This document shows, piece after piece, positions 46,342 through 58,294 of a stretch of 64,000 nt of DNA. The notes beneath the pieces are model-generated. The model saw nothing but the letters and a program-made list of their open reading frames with translations, made no database searches and was not told the DNA's origin. The stretch spans positions 2,666,001-2,730,000 of the forward strand of contig JANTQA010000075.1 in the NCBI GenBank assembly GCA_027625915.1, in the 5' to 3' direction. How positions within the stretch are numbered: the first letter of the stretch is position 1; every line of letters begins with the position of its first letter. This stretch comes from Anaeramoeba flamelloides (lineage: Eukaryota; Metamonada; Anaeramoebidae). Both the position numbers and the translations under genes were made by a program.

Positions 46342-49300
46342 GTATTCTTGGTCTTGGTTTTGTTTTATAAAAATATTTGAAAATTGAATTTTGAAAGCAA
46401 ATTTGTAAAAAAATGTTTTGTAAAATAATAATAAATAGTAATGGGGCGAGAAATTCAAGGTTATAAATTGTTTAGGTTCATACAAATTTTGAAGATATTG
46501 AAAACAAATCTTCAAAAATAGGCTTTGTATCGATTTTTTATTTTTTTATTCATTTTCGATTTCAACAAATTTATTTGGAATGGTGATCTTTCATGTTTGG
46601 TTTTAAAAGAAAATATTTGTTTCAAATACACACCTTTTTGGGTCTTCTTTTTTTTTGGTTTTTTCTTTGATTAATTTCACTCATTTGTTTAAACACATTT
46701 CTAGATCCAAAACCTATATTTAATAAAACGAAAAATTTAATCAAAAAAAATTTTGAAAAAATTGAAAAATGAAAGATTCAACTCTGAATTACTTTGGGTC
46801 CGCTTTCTTTTCTTAAATAGAAAAGCAAATGGTTTTTTGGTTTCAAAGTTTCAATATCTCATGACACTTAAAAAAAATTTATTTCAGTAATGTTCACACA
46901 ATTAAAATTTTTCAAAATTGTAAAATGTACTTTACTTCCTTAAATCATTTTGAAATTAGAAATTCAAGATTAGAATTATATAAAAAAACATTTTTAATTT
47001 TACTTCCAAGCCAAAGAAATTTTTCGAGGAATGGTTCAAAATCAGGATACTGTTGAGAACACACACATAGTAGATGCAGATTTTATGTTTGATCGCCTTC
47101 GGATGTTTCAAAACAAACTTGAAATACAACGAGAAATAGAGATCTCATTGAAAAGTTGAACGATCTCGTTTGTATCTGTTGGATTTCAAACCAAGTTTTG
47201 TCTCCAATGATGAAAATGTAAAATTTAACTTTCAATGTTTTCAATGACTCCATTGAGAGAAAAATAAATCCTTTGAGGAACAAGTTCTTCAAAGCAGCAT
47301 TGAAAAATAACAAATTGGTTTATATTGCAATTGTTTTAAGTTCTGTGTGTTTGTGTAGAGTTAGATCTCGAGTTCCAAAAATAAATAACACCTCATATTA
47401 GAGCTTTTGATGAAATCTATGCTTAAGTCACGATAAAGTTCCAAAAATCGAGATTATTTTAATCAAATCACGATATTTTAGAAAATCGCGATTATTTTAT
47501 ATAATCATGATAATATAACAAATCGCGATATTCTATAAAATAGCGATAATTATTTAAAAATCGTAGTAAATAACAAAATGTCCTGATTAAAAAGTAATAT
47601 CAATATATTTGTTGATCGGCTTTTTGGGACTAATTCAGCAATATTTTTACAAAGTAAAATTTAATTTTGATCCAAAAACAGATTATGTGATTAAAAATTA
47701 TTCTTTGAAAAAACAACAAAAAAAGATACTTGACCCAATCAAGGATCAGATTCAAAGAGTTTTATTGTATTTTCTTTTGATTTGGTTGACAAAATCTATA
47801 GATCCTTTTAGATCAACAAATATAAGAACTAAAAAGATAAATTAAGATTTTCTCAGTCAAAATTGTGGTGTTGTAATTTGTGTTGAATAAAAGAGCTTCT
47901 AAAACAACCAACTCTTTACTTGTTCTTTAAAGAATGTATTTTGGGTTAAACATTTTCAATATTTTCTTTAAAAGCGAAAAGGAGGTTGGATAACTTTTCA
48001 AAAGCTTTCACAACAACCTAGCCACATTATCAAGCTTTTTTGTACAATCCTTTACTTTTTTCTTCTTATTCTTCTTCTTCTCTGAGGATATTTGTGTTGG
48101 ACAAAAAACACAACTAAAGGTTAGAGGCTTTTGTTTGATCGATCACCAATAAGAAGGAAAATTATTCTTTATTCTTTTTTGGTTAAAAAAAGTTGTGAAG
48201 GTAATAACCCCATTTTAAAAAAAAAAACAAAACACATCTCTTTTATATACAAGTACATTGTTAAAATGAATTATTATTAGTTTGATCATAAAATTCGTTT
48301 GAGATTTTATATTTTGTTAAAAAATAAGATTGAATCAAAATTTTAATTTTTTTTTCTCTACAAACAAACTCATTCCATTAATAAAAGTTTTCTGTCTTTC
48401 AAAACTTCCAACACTTGAATACAATTTACAACACTTGCAAACACTTTCAAACATTTTTAAAGGGCAAAAGAGCTGTAAAAGTCTCAATGCTTTTGTAAAA
48501 GTCAAGATATTTTTTTTAAGGTGATTTCAAAATAATGATAATTATTTTCATCTTTCTTGTGATAAAAGAATTATCGCAATAATGTGGAATATCTTGATTT
48601 TATGATTTTTCGTGATAAAGCAGGACGTATGGTGAACTTTTTAATATTATCGTGAATTAATTGTTAATATTGTGATATTCCATATGTTATCATCAAAACC
48701 TCTAAGGTTTCATTTGTTCAACAATCACCAGTTATAATTCCTCGTTTTGGATCTCCTTCCAGACTCAAAATAAGGTATTGTTCTAGTGCTAAGATTATAA
48801 TTAATCGTCGTTCTACGAAATCATAAATATCATCTTATATCACTTTGAACAATATCATTTTTTTCGTTCTTCCAGGCCAAACTCGTAACATAACAAGGAG
48901 ATTGTTTCCAAACCGAACCAATAAACAACAGATATATTGAAATAAAAAATATTGAATATTGACAAATTCAAAAAATGATTTAAACTTTTTGGTTCAATTT
49001 CAATTTTTCATCATTTCTTGAAAATCAACTTTTAAAGACATTTTTTTTTTTTTAATCCAACAACAGTCTTGTTGTCACCTAATTTACAAGTTTTCTTTAT
49101 ATTTACCGCAATAAAATTCATTCTTCAAAGCTGATAAAAACAATTTTCAAAAATAGGGAAGTGAACAAAAAAGTTTTCAAGATTTGAAATCAATTTTTGT
49201 GAATTTATCAGTAATATTCTTCAAATTAAAAATTGATTTCAAATCTTTTTAAAATTTGAAATACAATGATTGAGTTTTATATTAAGAGCTTTCAATTTAT

Positions 49301-49404
49301 TTTTGGATTTCCAATCTATGTATTTCAAACAAAATGAAATATCTTTTTAAATGTGTAATTTTCCTTGTGAAAAAATTTAGGAAATTAAAAATTATAAATA
49401 GTTT
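46342..49404. other. Intergenic; possible relic and CGCGAT-rich clusters
   Basis: At about 46990-47150 one plus-strand frame reads like protein (MVQNQDTVENTHIVDADFMF) but is under 60 codons, perhaps a gene relic. At about 47430-47570 and 48540-48690 are clusters of degenerate ATCGCGATATT-like motifs in opposite sense. A small palindrome (GATTTGAAATCAATTTT with AAAATTGATTTCAAATC) lies at about 49178-49238. No gene is supported. Confidence 0.45.
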
Positions 49405-50699
49405 GAACCTCTCCAAAGAATGAGAAAACCCTACTAGAAAGGGTTTTACTGAGGCTATTCATTTATAAATTTCAATTCAGATATATATTTTTTATAAAAC
49501 TAAAATAAATTTAACGTTAAACCTCACAACTGTCATTTTTTAAGATCCTGAGTTTTTAAAAATCCAAAATTATTTTCATCTTTTTCAAAACTGATCGTAA
49601 TGTTGAAATTTTTGTGAGACTTGCAATCAACACCAATTATATACTCTCTTAACAATTCAGGAATTTTGATCTCAAAAAGTGGTTCTTCAAGAAGAGTTTG
49701 GCTGAAGTTAAAACTAAATCTTAATTCGTTCCGAAATTGAGAAATTTTTGGAATAAATGAATTTAATCAAAAATTAAAAAAATAAGAATTTTAAAAATAT
49801 TTTTATTCTCATTTTCACTCTTATACCAAGAAATGATTTTCAAAAATTGAAAATATTTCTAACAATTGAAAATATTTCTAAAAAATAAAAATATATTTAT
49901 CAAATATACTAAAAAACCCTTTCGTTCCAAGAATATAATTTGATTTTGATTAATGATCTCCAAAATAAATGATTAAAATTTTATTGATTATTTTTAATTT
50001 TTGTTAAATTATTTTTGTAATTCTATTATTTGAATTTTTGCTGAAAAAATATTTTTAATCTCATTTTCAATATACTTTAATTTCCAATGAAATAAAATTC
50101 CAATTTTAGTTAAATCGTTTTCATGGCATAATGTTTTTATTTTCAAATTATAATTAAAAAAAGAGTCCAGTTTGAATTTAATCCAAAGAATTATTTGAGA
50201 GAAAACCGACACAGCATTTTCATATTTTAATTAATATTTTCATAAATCATTCACAAAAAATTTGAAAAATGAAATTTTGTTGTTGAAAATGAAAAAATCA
50301 ATTTTTTAGAAAAAGGATAATAGGAAAGAGCTAAAGTACCCATCTCACAATCTGGAGATAGGAGATATATTCCCCTGAACCACATTATAATCCAATTGTT
50401 TACCATTTTCTCAAATAACCAGCAATTGATTATTTTAATTTAATATCGGGCTTATGATTCATAGAATCACTAATTCTTTGAAGAAATCGTTTGGTTGATT
50501 TAAAATACTTTTTGACTATTATAAAAATAGGATTGAATAAATAATTGAAACAAAATACTTGTGAATTTATAGAGCTGGATCCAATTCTTGAGAGAATTTA
50601 CTAGAATTGCACTCTCACTTGGTTCAAGAATATTTCTAATTCAAATCAGGGATTCTGGAAGTGATGTAGAGTGGTGTGAGAATGATGTTAAGTTCCTCA

Positions 50700-50930
50700 A
50701 GTACCTAGATTTCCCAGAATTCAAAAGGATAGAGTAAAATCAAATATTTAAATCAATCTTAAAAATTTTGGAAAAGCTAACGTCTGTCTTTCAACATTTT
50801 TGAAATTTTCTAATAATTGCAAAAATTTAAAAAAACCTAACGACACTTTTCAGAATTCAAAAGGATTTCAGAAATCTTTGATTTTGCTAAATTCTAAAAA
50901 ATTCTGGAAAACCTAACGACAAGAAGGTGA
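50700..50930. repeat. GTTAGG-type hairpins in left arm
   Basis: GGAAAAGCTAACGTC, AAAACCTAACGACAC and GGAAAACCTAACGACAAG alternate with mirrored AATTCAAAAGGATTTC-like segments. The mirror of this in the right arm is at about 62150-62330. Confidence 0.6.
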
Positions 50931-51150
50931 ACTTTTAGTACTCGCCCCTTAATGGAAAAATTGAAAAGAAAAAACAAATTTTTTTGTTATTCCAGCGATA
51001 TAATGTCAGTACCTTGAAAATAAATCTTTATTTTTGATCGGATCAATAATATCATTTATTTTGAGATCTGTTTTTCAACAACAAATCAAAAAAAAACATG
51101 AAAATTTTTAAAAAACATGATTTCACAGAATAATGAATTTGTGAATTTTT

Positions 51151-52272
51151 GGAACGAAAATTTCAAGAACAATGTGTTGGGTTCATATTTTGTTTGAAGC
51201 AATATAAAATTTTATTTTTTACAATCAATTTCACAAAATCTTGACAAATAATTTCTGAATTACTAACAAAATTTCACAAAATGAAACAAAAAATGAAAAT
51301 AGGTAAATTTTATTGATTTATCAAAAGTTAAATTATTAAAAAAATCAATTTTTTTTTTTTTTTTTATTTTGAAGGAAGGAAACTAGTTTACTCTTACGCC
51401 GTTAGGTTTTCCAGAATTCAAAATAATTGATTTAAATCAAAAGATTTAACTCAATTATTATAAATTCTGAAAAACCTCTGTTCGGTTTTTTTTACTTTTT
51501 GAAATGTATTGAAAATTTATTTAATTTTCTTTTCATTTATCAAATTAAAAAAAACCGCCGTTAGGTTTTCCAGAATTTAAAAGAATTGAGTAAAATCTAA
51601 GATTTTTCTCTATTCTTTTGGATTTTGGAAAAGCGCCGTTTGGTTTTCTTGAGTTTTCTGTTTCTTTGAAAAATCTATTGATTTTCGTTAGGTTTTTTTG
51701 AGTTTTCTATTTATTTGGAAAATCAATAGATTTTCGAAATAAAATAGAAAACCTCAAAAAAACCTAGAACACTTTACAAATAAATAGAAAACCTCAAGAA
51801 AACCTAGGCACTCTACGGCACTTCTCCTAATTTCTAAATTTTTGTTTAGAAATTTTAATAAAGAGTCATAATTTTCTTTATCATTAACTAATGATAAAAT
51901 AAATAATGAGTCTTTATTTCGAATAATATCAAGAATATTATTCTTTAATTGCTTATTATTTTTGTTTATTTGAGTTAATTCCTTAATCAAAATTTTTCGA
52001 TTTTTTTCATAGAATGGGCGTCGTTAGGTTTTTTTAATTTGGGAAAGAAACAGAAAATTTATTTAATATTCTGTTTATTTCAAAAATTAAAAAAAACCTA
52101 GGCACTCTACGACACTCTACGACAAGATCCCAAAGAAAATGATCGATATATTCTATTATTTTCAGATTAGAATGATTTTTACCTAGTTGCAGAATTTTTT
52201 TTTTAATTTATTTTTATCATAAATATATGAATATCTGTTTAAAAAAAAAAATCAATTTTTATTTTATTTTAT
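51151..52272 (-). mobile_element. LINE-tail/hairpin insertion with target duplication, left arm only
   Basis: The insertion is flanked by ATTTGTGAATTTTT (51137-51150) and ATTTGTGAAATTTTT (from 52273), while the right arm has the uninterrupted site (about 61905-61935). Inside, on the minus strand, is the LINE coding tail ELTQINKNNKQLKNNILDII (about 51840-51990), about 98 percent identical in DNA to 37615-37825, plus GTTAGG hairpins on both sides. A T-run near 51350 reads as a poly(A) on the minus strand. It is a 5'-truncated retrotransposition event younger than the duplication. Confidence 0.8.
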
Positions 52273-52517
52273 ATTTGTGAAATTTTTTTTTTGTGAAAAT
52301 TTATTTTTTATCTTTGAACAATGAAAATAAAATTGCTGTCGTTATATTTTTAATTTTCTTGTTTGATATAAACAAAAAGTTTTATTTTTAACAAATATTG
52401 GAAATTTTAAAATAAACATAGAATTTTTTTTAAAAAAAAAAATTATATCCTATCATCAAAACTTATTTAAAATTATTAATTATTAATTATTTTAACTTTA
52501 AATTAACTTTATATTTA

Positions 52518-52546
52518 TTATATATATATATATATATATATATACA
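52518..52546. repeat. TA microsatellite
   Basis: About 14 TA units just upstream of the left B-box exon. The right arm has a shorter TA run at the mirrored place. Confidence 0.9.
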
Positions 52547-52565
52547 TTATTTATATTTTATTCCA

Positions 52566-53845
52566 AAAAGAAACTAATTTTAATATCTGTAGAAAACACA
52601 ATAAAGAATTATCCTTATATTGCATAGATGAAAATAAATTAATTTGCTCTGAATGTTATTCGACTTGTAAGATAAATAATCCTGAAATATTAAGTTTGAA
52701 TGATTTCTCAAATGACATTTATGAAAACATAAAAATCATTTTAAATAAAATCAAAAACGAAGAAAATCAAAACAAAGAAACAATACAAAAATCACTTGAA
52801 AATCAAAACAAATTAAAAGAAAAAATTAAAAATATTTGTAAAAAAATTGAAAATGATTCAGATTTAATGATCCAAAAAATCCAAGATTCAAAAATAAATT
52901 ATCTAAATTTATTTAAAAAAATTGAAATATTAATTAATACCAAAATTGAGAATATTTTGAAAGACACTGAAAAAAAACAGAAAAAGATATCGAATATGAA
53001 AATAGAAATAAACACAATCCAAAAAATGAAAAAAGATAAAAATCATATCAAATTAATACAAGGAGGCAAAGAAATAATAAAATCAGAAAGAAAGAAAAAG
53101 AAAAAGGAAAGGAAAAAAGGAAAAGAGAAAAAAAGCAGAAAAGGAAACAAAGGAGAACAAGAGAAAAAAAGCAGAAAAGGAAGAAAAGGAGAACTAGATG
53201 AAAAAGAAAGAAAGTGTGAAAAAAAAGAAAAAGAAAAAGAAAGGAAGGGAGAAACAGAAACAGAAACAGAAAAAGAAAAAGAAAAAGAAAGAAAGGGAGA
53301 AGAAAAAGAAGAATTTGATCCGGAAATGAACTACAATAATCAAATAAAATTAAAAAATGAAAATAAAACAGCTTGAAATCCAAGATATGGTGGGCTTCGA
53401 ACGATATGTGGAAAAAAAATATATTCGAGCGGAAAACACGAAATCAAAATAAAAATAGACCAATTCCCAAATACAAAAAATAAAGCGAACCTAATCCGGT
53501 TAGGAGTAATCAAAACCGAAAATATAAAGAAATTTAACGATTACTACCTAGGTTGGGAAGAAGGAATATATATTTTCACATCCTATTGGGATGTGAAAAA
53601 AAAAACTCGAAAGCAGAAAATTCAAAAAGGAAAACGGAAAATGTACCGAAAAAATCTACCCAGAAAAAATAAATAAAAAAAAAATGACATTTTCACAATT
53701 TTTCTTGATATGGACCAAAAAAAAATATCTTTCAAAATCAATGAAAAAAATCTCGAAGGATGGGAAATTTACCCCAAAAAGTAAATTTTTTTGCCGAATT
53801 ATGGGGACAAAAAGGAAAAAAAAAAAATCAAATAACGATAATTTA
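52566..53845 (+). pseudogene. B-box / coiled-coil / SPRY (TRIM-like) gene, left copy, broken
   Basis: A B-box zinc finger (CRKHNKELSLYCIDENKLIC, then CSECY) is followed by a long coiled coil (from MNDFSNDIYENIKIILNKIK), a Lys/Glu-rich linker with many KEKE repeats, and a SPRY domain (GKKIYSSGKHEIKIKIDQFP, NLIRLGVIKTEN). In animals this architecture belongs to TRIM proteins, but no RING domain is seen upstream, and the B-box frame begins right after an AAAAAG that could be a splice acceptor, so the 5' end is missing or in an unseen exon. At the start of the SPRY a TGA replaces the Trp codon that the right-arm copy has, and the second half of the SPRY is out of frame. It is a pseudogene of a host gene. 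Confidence 0.8.
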
Positions 53846-53904
53846 GTGAGTGATTTTTTTTTATTTATATATCTACGTATATACGCGTGCGACCCCCCCC
53901 CCAG

Positions 53905-54185
53905 GTCTAAATTTTGATCAGGATCCTTGTAGTCCAAATACCTGGAGTTCCATTACTAGAATTAAGGACATCACAGACGAGAATTGTTCGTTTTTCCACC
54001 ATTCTCTCCTCTCTATTTTTGATCCAAAGATTAAAAATATTAAACGATTCAAAATTACTCAAATGAAGATGAACCACTCAGCCCACATCAGATACATTAC
54101 AGAAGATTCTCGAATCAAAATTTTAGAAATGAATGGGGCTATATTTCTTAGTCCAAAACAAAAAGAAAATAAAAAATCAGAATAA
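53905..54185 (+). other. Highly conserved segment downstream of SPRY, left copy
   Basis: After the SPRY end comes a possible short intron (53846-53904, GTGAGT ... C-run ... CAG) and then this segment, open here as one frame (ITRIKDITDENCSFFHHSLL, ITQMKMNHSAHIRYITEDSR) but broken in the right arm. DNA identity between arms is about 97 percent, higher than the flanks. Even after splicing, TAG would be re-formed at the junction, so it would be 3' UTR of the SPRY gene, part of another transcript, or an RNA element. I recognise no domain. Confidence 0.5.
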
Positions 54186-54449
54186 AACATCCTGATTTTT
54201 TTATTTATTTGTTTTCTAAATTTTTTATTATTATTTTTAAAAAAAACAAGTTTTATTTTTCTATTTTATTTATCAAAAAATTAAAATTTTAATAAAAATA
54301 TACAATTGAGATATGATAATTATAAAAAAATAGAGAATATAGTTAATTTTATATTTCTATATTAATAAAAAATAAATTTATGAAATAAGAACAAAATAGA
54401 AAAATTATCCCTTCAGAAAAAAAAACAATATAAATAACCAATTTTTTAT

Positions 54450-54830
54450 GAGATTAGTAATAAACCTACCTAAAGTTCATCAAAGTAAGGTGTCTCTAGA
54501 ATACTCGAGTTATTGTTTGGTAGCCATAATGTTGATCAACTTTTTTTGAAAAACAATCGAGTTTTATAGAGGTTTACTAGAGTTTAGAAAATGATAATTT
54601 TTCTTCTTGTTTTTTGATTGATTGAATGGTTTTTTGAACAAGTGTAATTTCATTAATCATCATTCTAATAAGTGGGGAAGTTATAATTGAAAAAATTGGA
54701 TTCTTAAAAAAAGGAATTTGATTGTAAATAAATGAAATTACACAATAATTTTACTAATATTCACAATTAAAAATCTTGTCAGAGATTTTTTTCATGTCCG
54801 GTATTTTTTTCACTGCTCTATATTTATTAT
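54450..54830 (-). mobile_element. Inverted-repeat element, family F copy 3
   Basis: The reverse complement matches 12648-13118: ACACTTGTTCAAAAAACCAT, TTATCATTTTCTAAACTCTA, GTTGATCA and a terminal GACATGAAAAAAATCTCTGA segment. Non-coding. Confidence 0.55.
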
Positions 54831-55952
54831 TAGTCTATTAATATAATCAGATATTATATTACTATAAGGAAATTGTGGGGCTCTTTATTTATCTCTAAAA
54901 TGGCAAAAACTCGATTTTTTACAAGTATTCATATTTACTCTTGTCTATTTGAATTATAAATGGGAAATATTTTCACTTCATTTTCAATTTCCTTTTTTAT
55001 AGAGTAACAAATGCCAATCCTACTTCTTTGAGAAGTATATTACTATAAGAAAAATATGTAAAAGGAAGTTAAATTTTTTTCACATTTTTAGTTCAAATAC
55101 CAATAAGTTTTGTTATGAATAATTTTATTTTGCAAAGCTGAATGAAAATTATGTTCAATTATTTTAAAATTAACAGTAAAAGTCTTTTTTTTTTGCTTCA
55201 TTTTTTGTCTTTGTGTTTCAAAGAAAAACATTGTGTGTCAAAATAAGGAAATGTAGGGGTTTTTTTCGTTTGATTTTTTAATCAAAAACTGGTGTTTTTG
55301 AAATCAGCTTTCAATGTACCAATTTGTCTCAAGACTTTCTGATACCAATTTCATTTAAATTGAAAAACCAGTCAATTGTTAAAATATTCTCTAATTAGGA
55401 TCAAATAAAAACATTTTCTTTGTATTTTCAATAAAAAATAAATTAGAATTTTAAGATATGTAAAACTTGAACAACTTGTATTGAATCATAAAAATGAGAA
55501 TTTTTGAATAATAACCACAATTTTCAATCATAAAAGAGACCATCAATTCAAACATTCTTCTTAAAGAAATCCAATTTTTAAAGATCGTCTGGTCTATAAT
55601 TTTTGAGCATTGGGTTACTTGAGTTGTTTCAATGTCTTCAGAAATCAAAACTATTCTTACAAAGAAGTTGTCGCTTTCTCTTTGTTTTTTTTAGTTTTTG
55701 TGTTTTTTTTTGAAGTTCCAAACAACTCTTTCAAGCATAGGATTTATCCTATTTGATTTTTGAACAGAATATCAATTAATAAATACCCCCAAACATTTGT
55801 TTTTTTTTTATATTGTAACATTTTTTTTGTTTTTTTTGTTTCTAGGTAAACCCTAATAACTTGTTTCAAGACAAATTGGGATGGAAAGTTTTATAGATCG
55901 GTTTTGTGGTGTTTTGAATTCAATCATCCAAACAAACAAATTCAAAATTTAA

Positions 55953-56144
55953 AGCACATCCAATTTTCATTTTTGAGTTTTATATTTTTTTCTTTTATTT
56001 GGATGAAAATAATTACTTATCAAAACATTAATAATGGGTAACTTATTTGTGGTTTTATATTACGTTTGGAAAAATATAATAAATTGAGTTTTTGTGATCC
56101 TATTTTTGATTTTAGAAGTGTACAAATTTTTGGGCTGGGGTTTA
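55953..56144 (-). mobile_element. Truncated family B mariner-like MITE
   Basis: The reverse complement starts TAAACCCCAGCCCAAAAATT and follows the family B sequence (TTATTATATTTTTCCAAACG, AAATAAAAGAAAAAAATATA) for about 190 bp, then stops. The other end is missing. Confidence 0.7.
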
Positions 56145-57351
56145 GTTTTTTTTTTCGAAGAAGATAATTTTAGATTCTTAGAATAAAATTTCTAGCTATT
56201 TTTTCGTTTAAATTTTGATAATTTATAATCACACTCATTTCTCCAATTCCACTAAATCCAACTATTTGAAATACTAACAAGTAATGTTTTGGGATAATTA
56301 TTAATTTTTTTTTGGAACCCTATAGTTATTGAAACCCCATTCATATTTTCTTTTGTGATTATCTCAATTTTAATTTTGTTGTTCTTTTTAAACATAATCC
56401 ATTTTTTCCAGATTTCAACTGATAAAAAAAATATTTCTAATTGCTTTTTGTTGGTATGATTTTTAAAAAATTCAAAAATGATGAAAAAATTACAAATGAA
56501 AAAATTAAATGCCAGAATATAATGTTGAGAAAAGGATCAAAGATAAGTCATTCATCATTCGAAACACGATTTTCAGCAATTAAATTCAACACTCGATTGA
56601 GGCAATTTCTTTGAGACTATTGAAAAAAAAATTTAAAAAATCGAATGAATGAAGTACTTGAAATAATAAAAATCAAAAAGGTACAACCAAAGTTTAAAAA
56701 TGTTATTTTCTGATCCTTTTCAAAATTGCAAAAAAGTGAAAAATTTTCCTTTACCATGGCTACTCCCTTAAAATCATAGGGCAAGACTATTTCAAAGAAG
56801 TTATTAAATTCGATCTTTGATCTTTTTTTTACAATTTTTGAATTTGTTTGGTAAACAACAAGACTTTTATCTCTGTCTTTCAAATTTGAACTTTTTTTAA
56901 AAAACCTATCTCAAACCATAAAATTATAGGATAGCGTATAACTGATAATTTTAATTTTGTCTTTAACAGAGAAATAGAAAGTTAATTTCTATGTCTGTCA
57001 AATTTCATGGTAGGTTTGGAAAGGTTGTATCAATTATTACAAAGAGTTTGTGATTTTTGTTTTTTTGAAGGTAGTTCTTTTTGTTTTTCCTTGAATTAAA
57101 TCTCCCTTCCCAATGACTACAGAGGAGAGTATCTCCTCGAATTGTTTGTGGAACAACATGATCCTTGTCAAACCTACTTTTAATTTTTTTAATGCTTTTT
57201 TGATATTATTAATTGTGGATCTTTTCGCTCAAAACACAATTGGTTGAATCAAGAGAAATTGGGTTGAGTTTTTGTGGGAAAGGTTTTGAAGAATTTTAGA
57301 TGAAACGATCTTTTGAAAATTAAGTTTGCAAAACTGTCATAGTTTTCTTTT

Positions 57352-58294
57352 TTAAGGGACTAGTCTATATTAATTTTTTTTTTTACCAATAACTAAATAA
57401 GGAATCCTTATCTTGAAATATGTTAAAAATTGAAAATAGACAGTTTTTTCAATGTTTGAACTTTTAGTTCTTGTTTTTTTAAAAGTTTTACAATTCTGTC
57501 AAAAAAAGTGACTTTTAAAAATTTTTTTTTTGCAAAAATATCTTTTACCATGAGAATTTTTTGATTAATTTTGGATTTCATTATTTTCTCAAAAATAATA
57601 TTTATTCTCATTTTTAAAAACGAAAAAATAATTTAAAACTGGTAAATATTTTCTCCTTCACTTCTGTTCATCTTACTTGACTCTATAAAGAACTCAATTT
57701 GTTTTATCAATAATTACTTTTTTAAAAGATAGTTCTTATTCTTTTCTTTGATTTTTTTTTGACTCTAAAAAAAACTTTTGGGATGGTAATTTGGGAACAC
57801 TTAAAAAAACTTCAAATTCAAAAAAAACAAAAGAGTGTAAACTGAAAAAGTAGATTCATGAAAAAAAAGAATGGTACAATATAAAAAAAGAAAATCTTTT
57901 TTTAAGAGTAAAACATATATTGTATATTTTTTTTCGAATCAAACTCTGTTTTCATGCAAATCCAAAAAAACCTTTTCAGGTTTATTTTTCAATATATTTT
58001 TTGTACGTCTTCGACAAATATAACAAGGTTTTGCTTTCTTGCTTATATTTTTTTTTATTTTTTGTATTTTTGCGAAAAGTTGAAAAAAAGCAACTTTCAA
58101 AAAAGTGAAAAAATGCAAAAATTTTTTATTTCTATAAAAACAATAACTAAATTTAATGAATTTCATTTAGCAAAATTTCATTAATATACTAAGAATTTTT
58201 TCACTTTGATTTCAAATCTAAGTAATTGGCAAAAAAAAATTCTAAATCTCTATTAAATTTATCTAAAAAAATATAATATAGACTAGTCCCTTAA
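57352..58294. mobile_element. TTAA-flanked element with 21-bp ends
   Basis: The left end is TTAAGGGACTAGTCTATATT and the right end is its reverse complement (TATAGACTAGTCCCTTAA), a near-perfect inverted repeat with TTAA at both borders. About 940 bp. Short frames inside are Lys/Phe-rich and not recognised. A possible solo end lies at about 43866. Confidence 0.7.

Larger units (their letters stand above)
49405..54350 (+). repeat. Left arm of a large inverted duplication
   Basis: This block matches the reverse complement of about 59830-64000. Landmarks in mirrored order: TTCAAGAAGAGTTTG, GAGACTTGCAATCAACACCA, GAGCTGGATCCAATTCTTGAG, TTTCAAGGTACTGACATTAT (opposite strand), the B-box/SPRY copy, and ACTCAGCCCACATCAGATAC. 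Flanking DNA is roughly 85-90 percent alike and some inner parts about 97 percent. The left arm carries a 1.1-kb insertion absent from the right arm. The partner continues to the very end of the window, so the duplication may be longer. Confidence 0.92.

Noticed and set aside
50335-50410. tRNA-like stretch (minus strand TGGTTCAGGGG resembles an internal A box), mirrored in the right arm at about 63000-63075
   Set aside because: No B box (GGTTCnAnTCC), no acceptor stem, and the possible anticodon loop has eight bases; the match is to the A box only.
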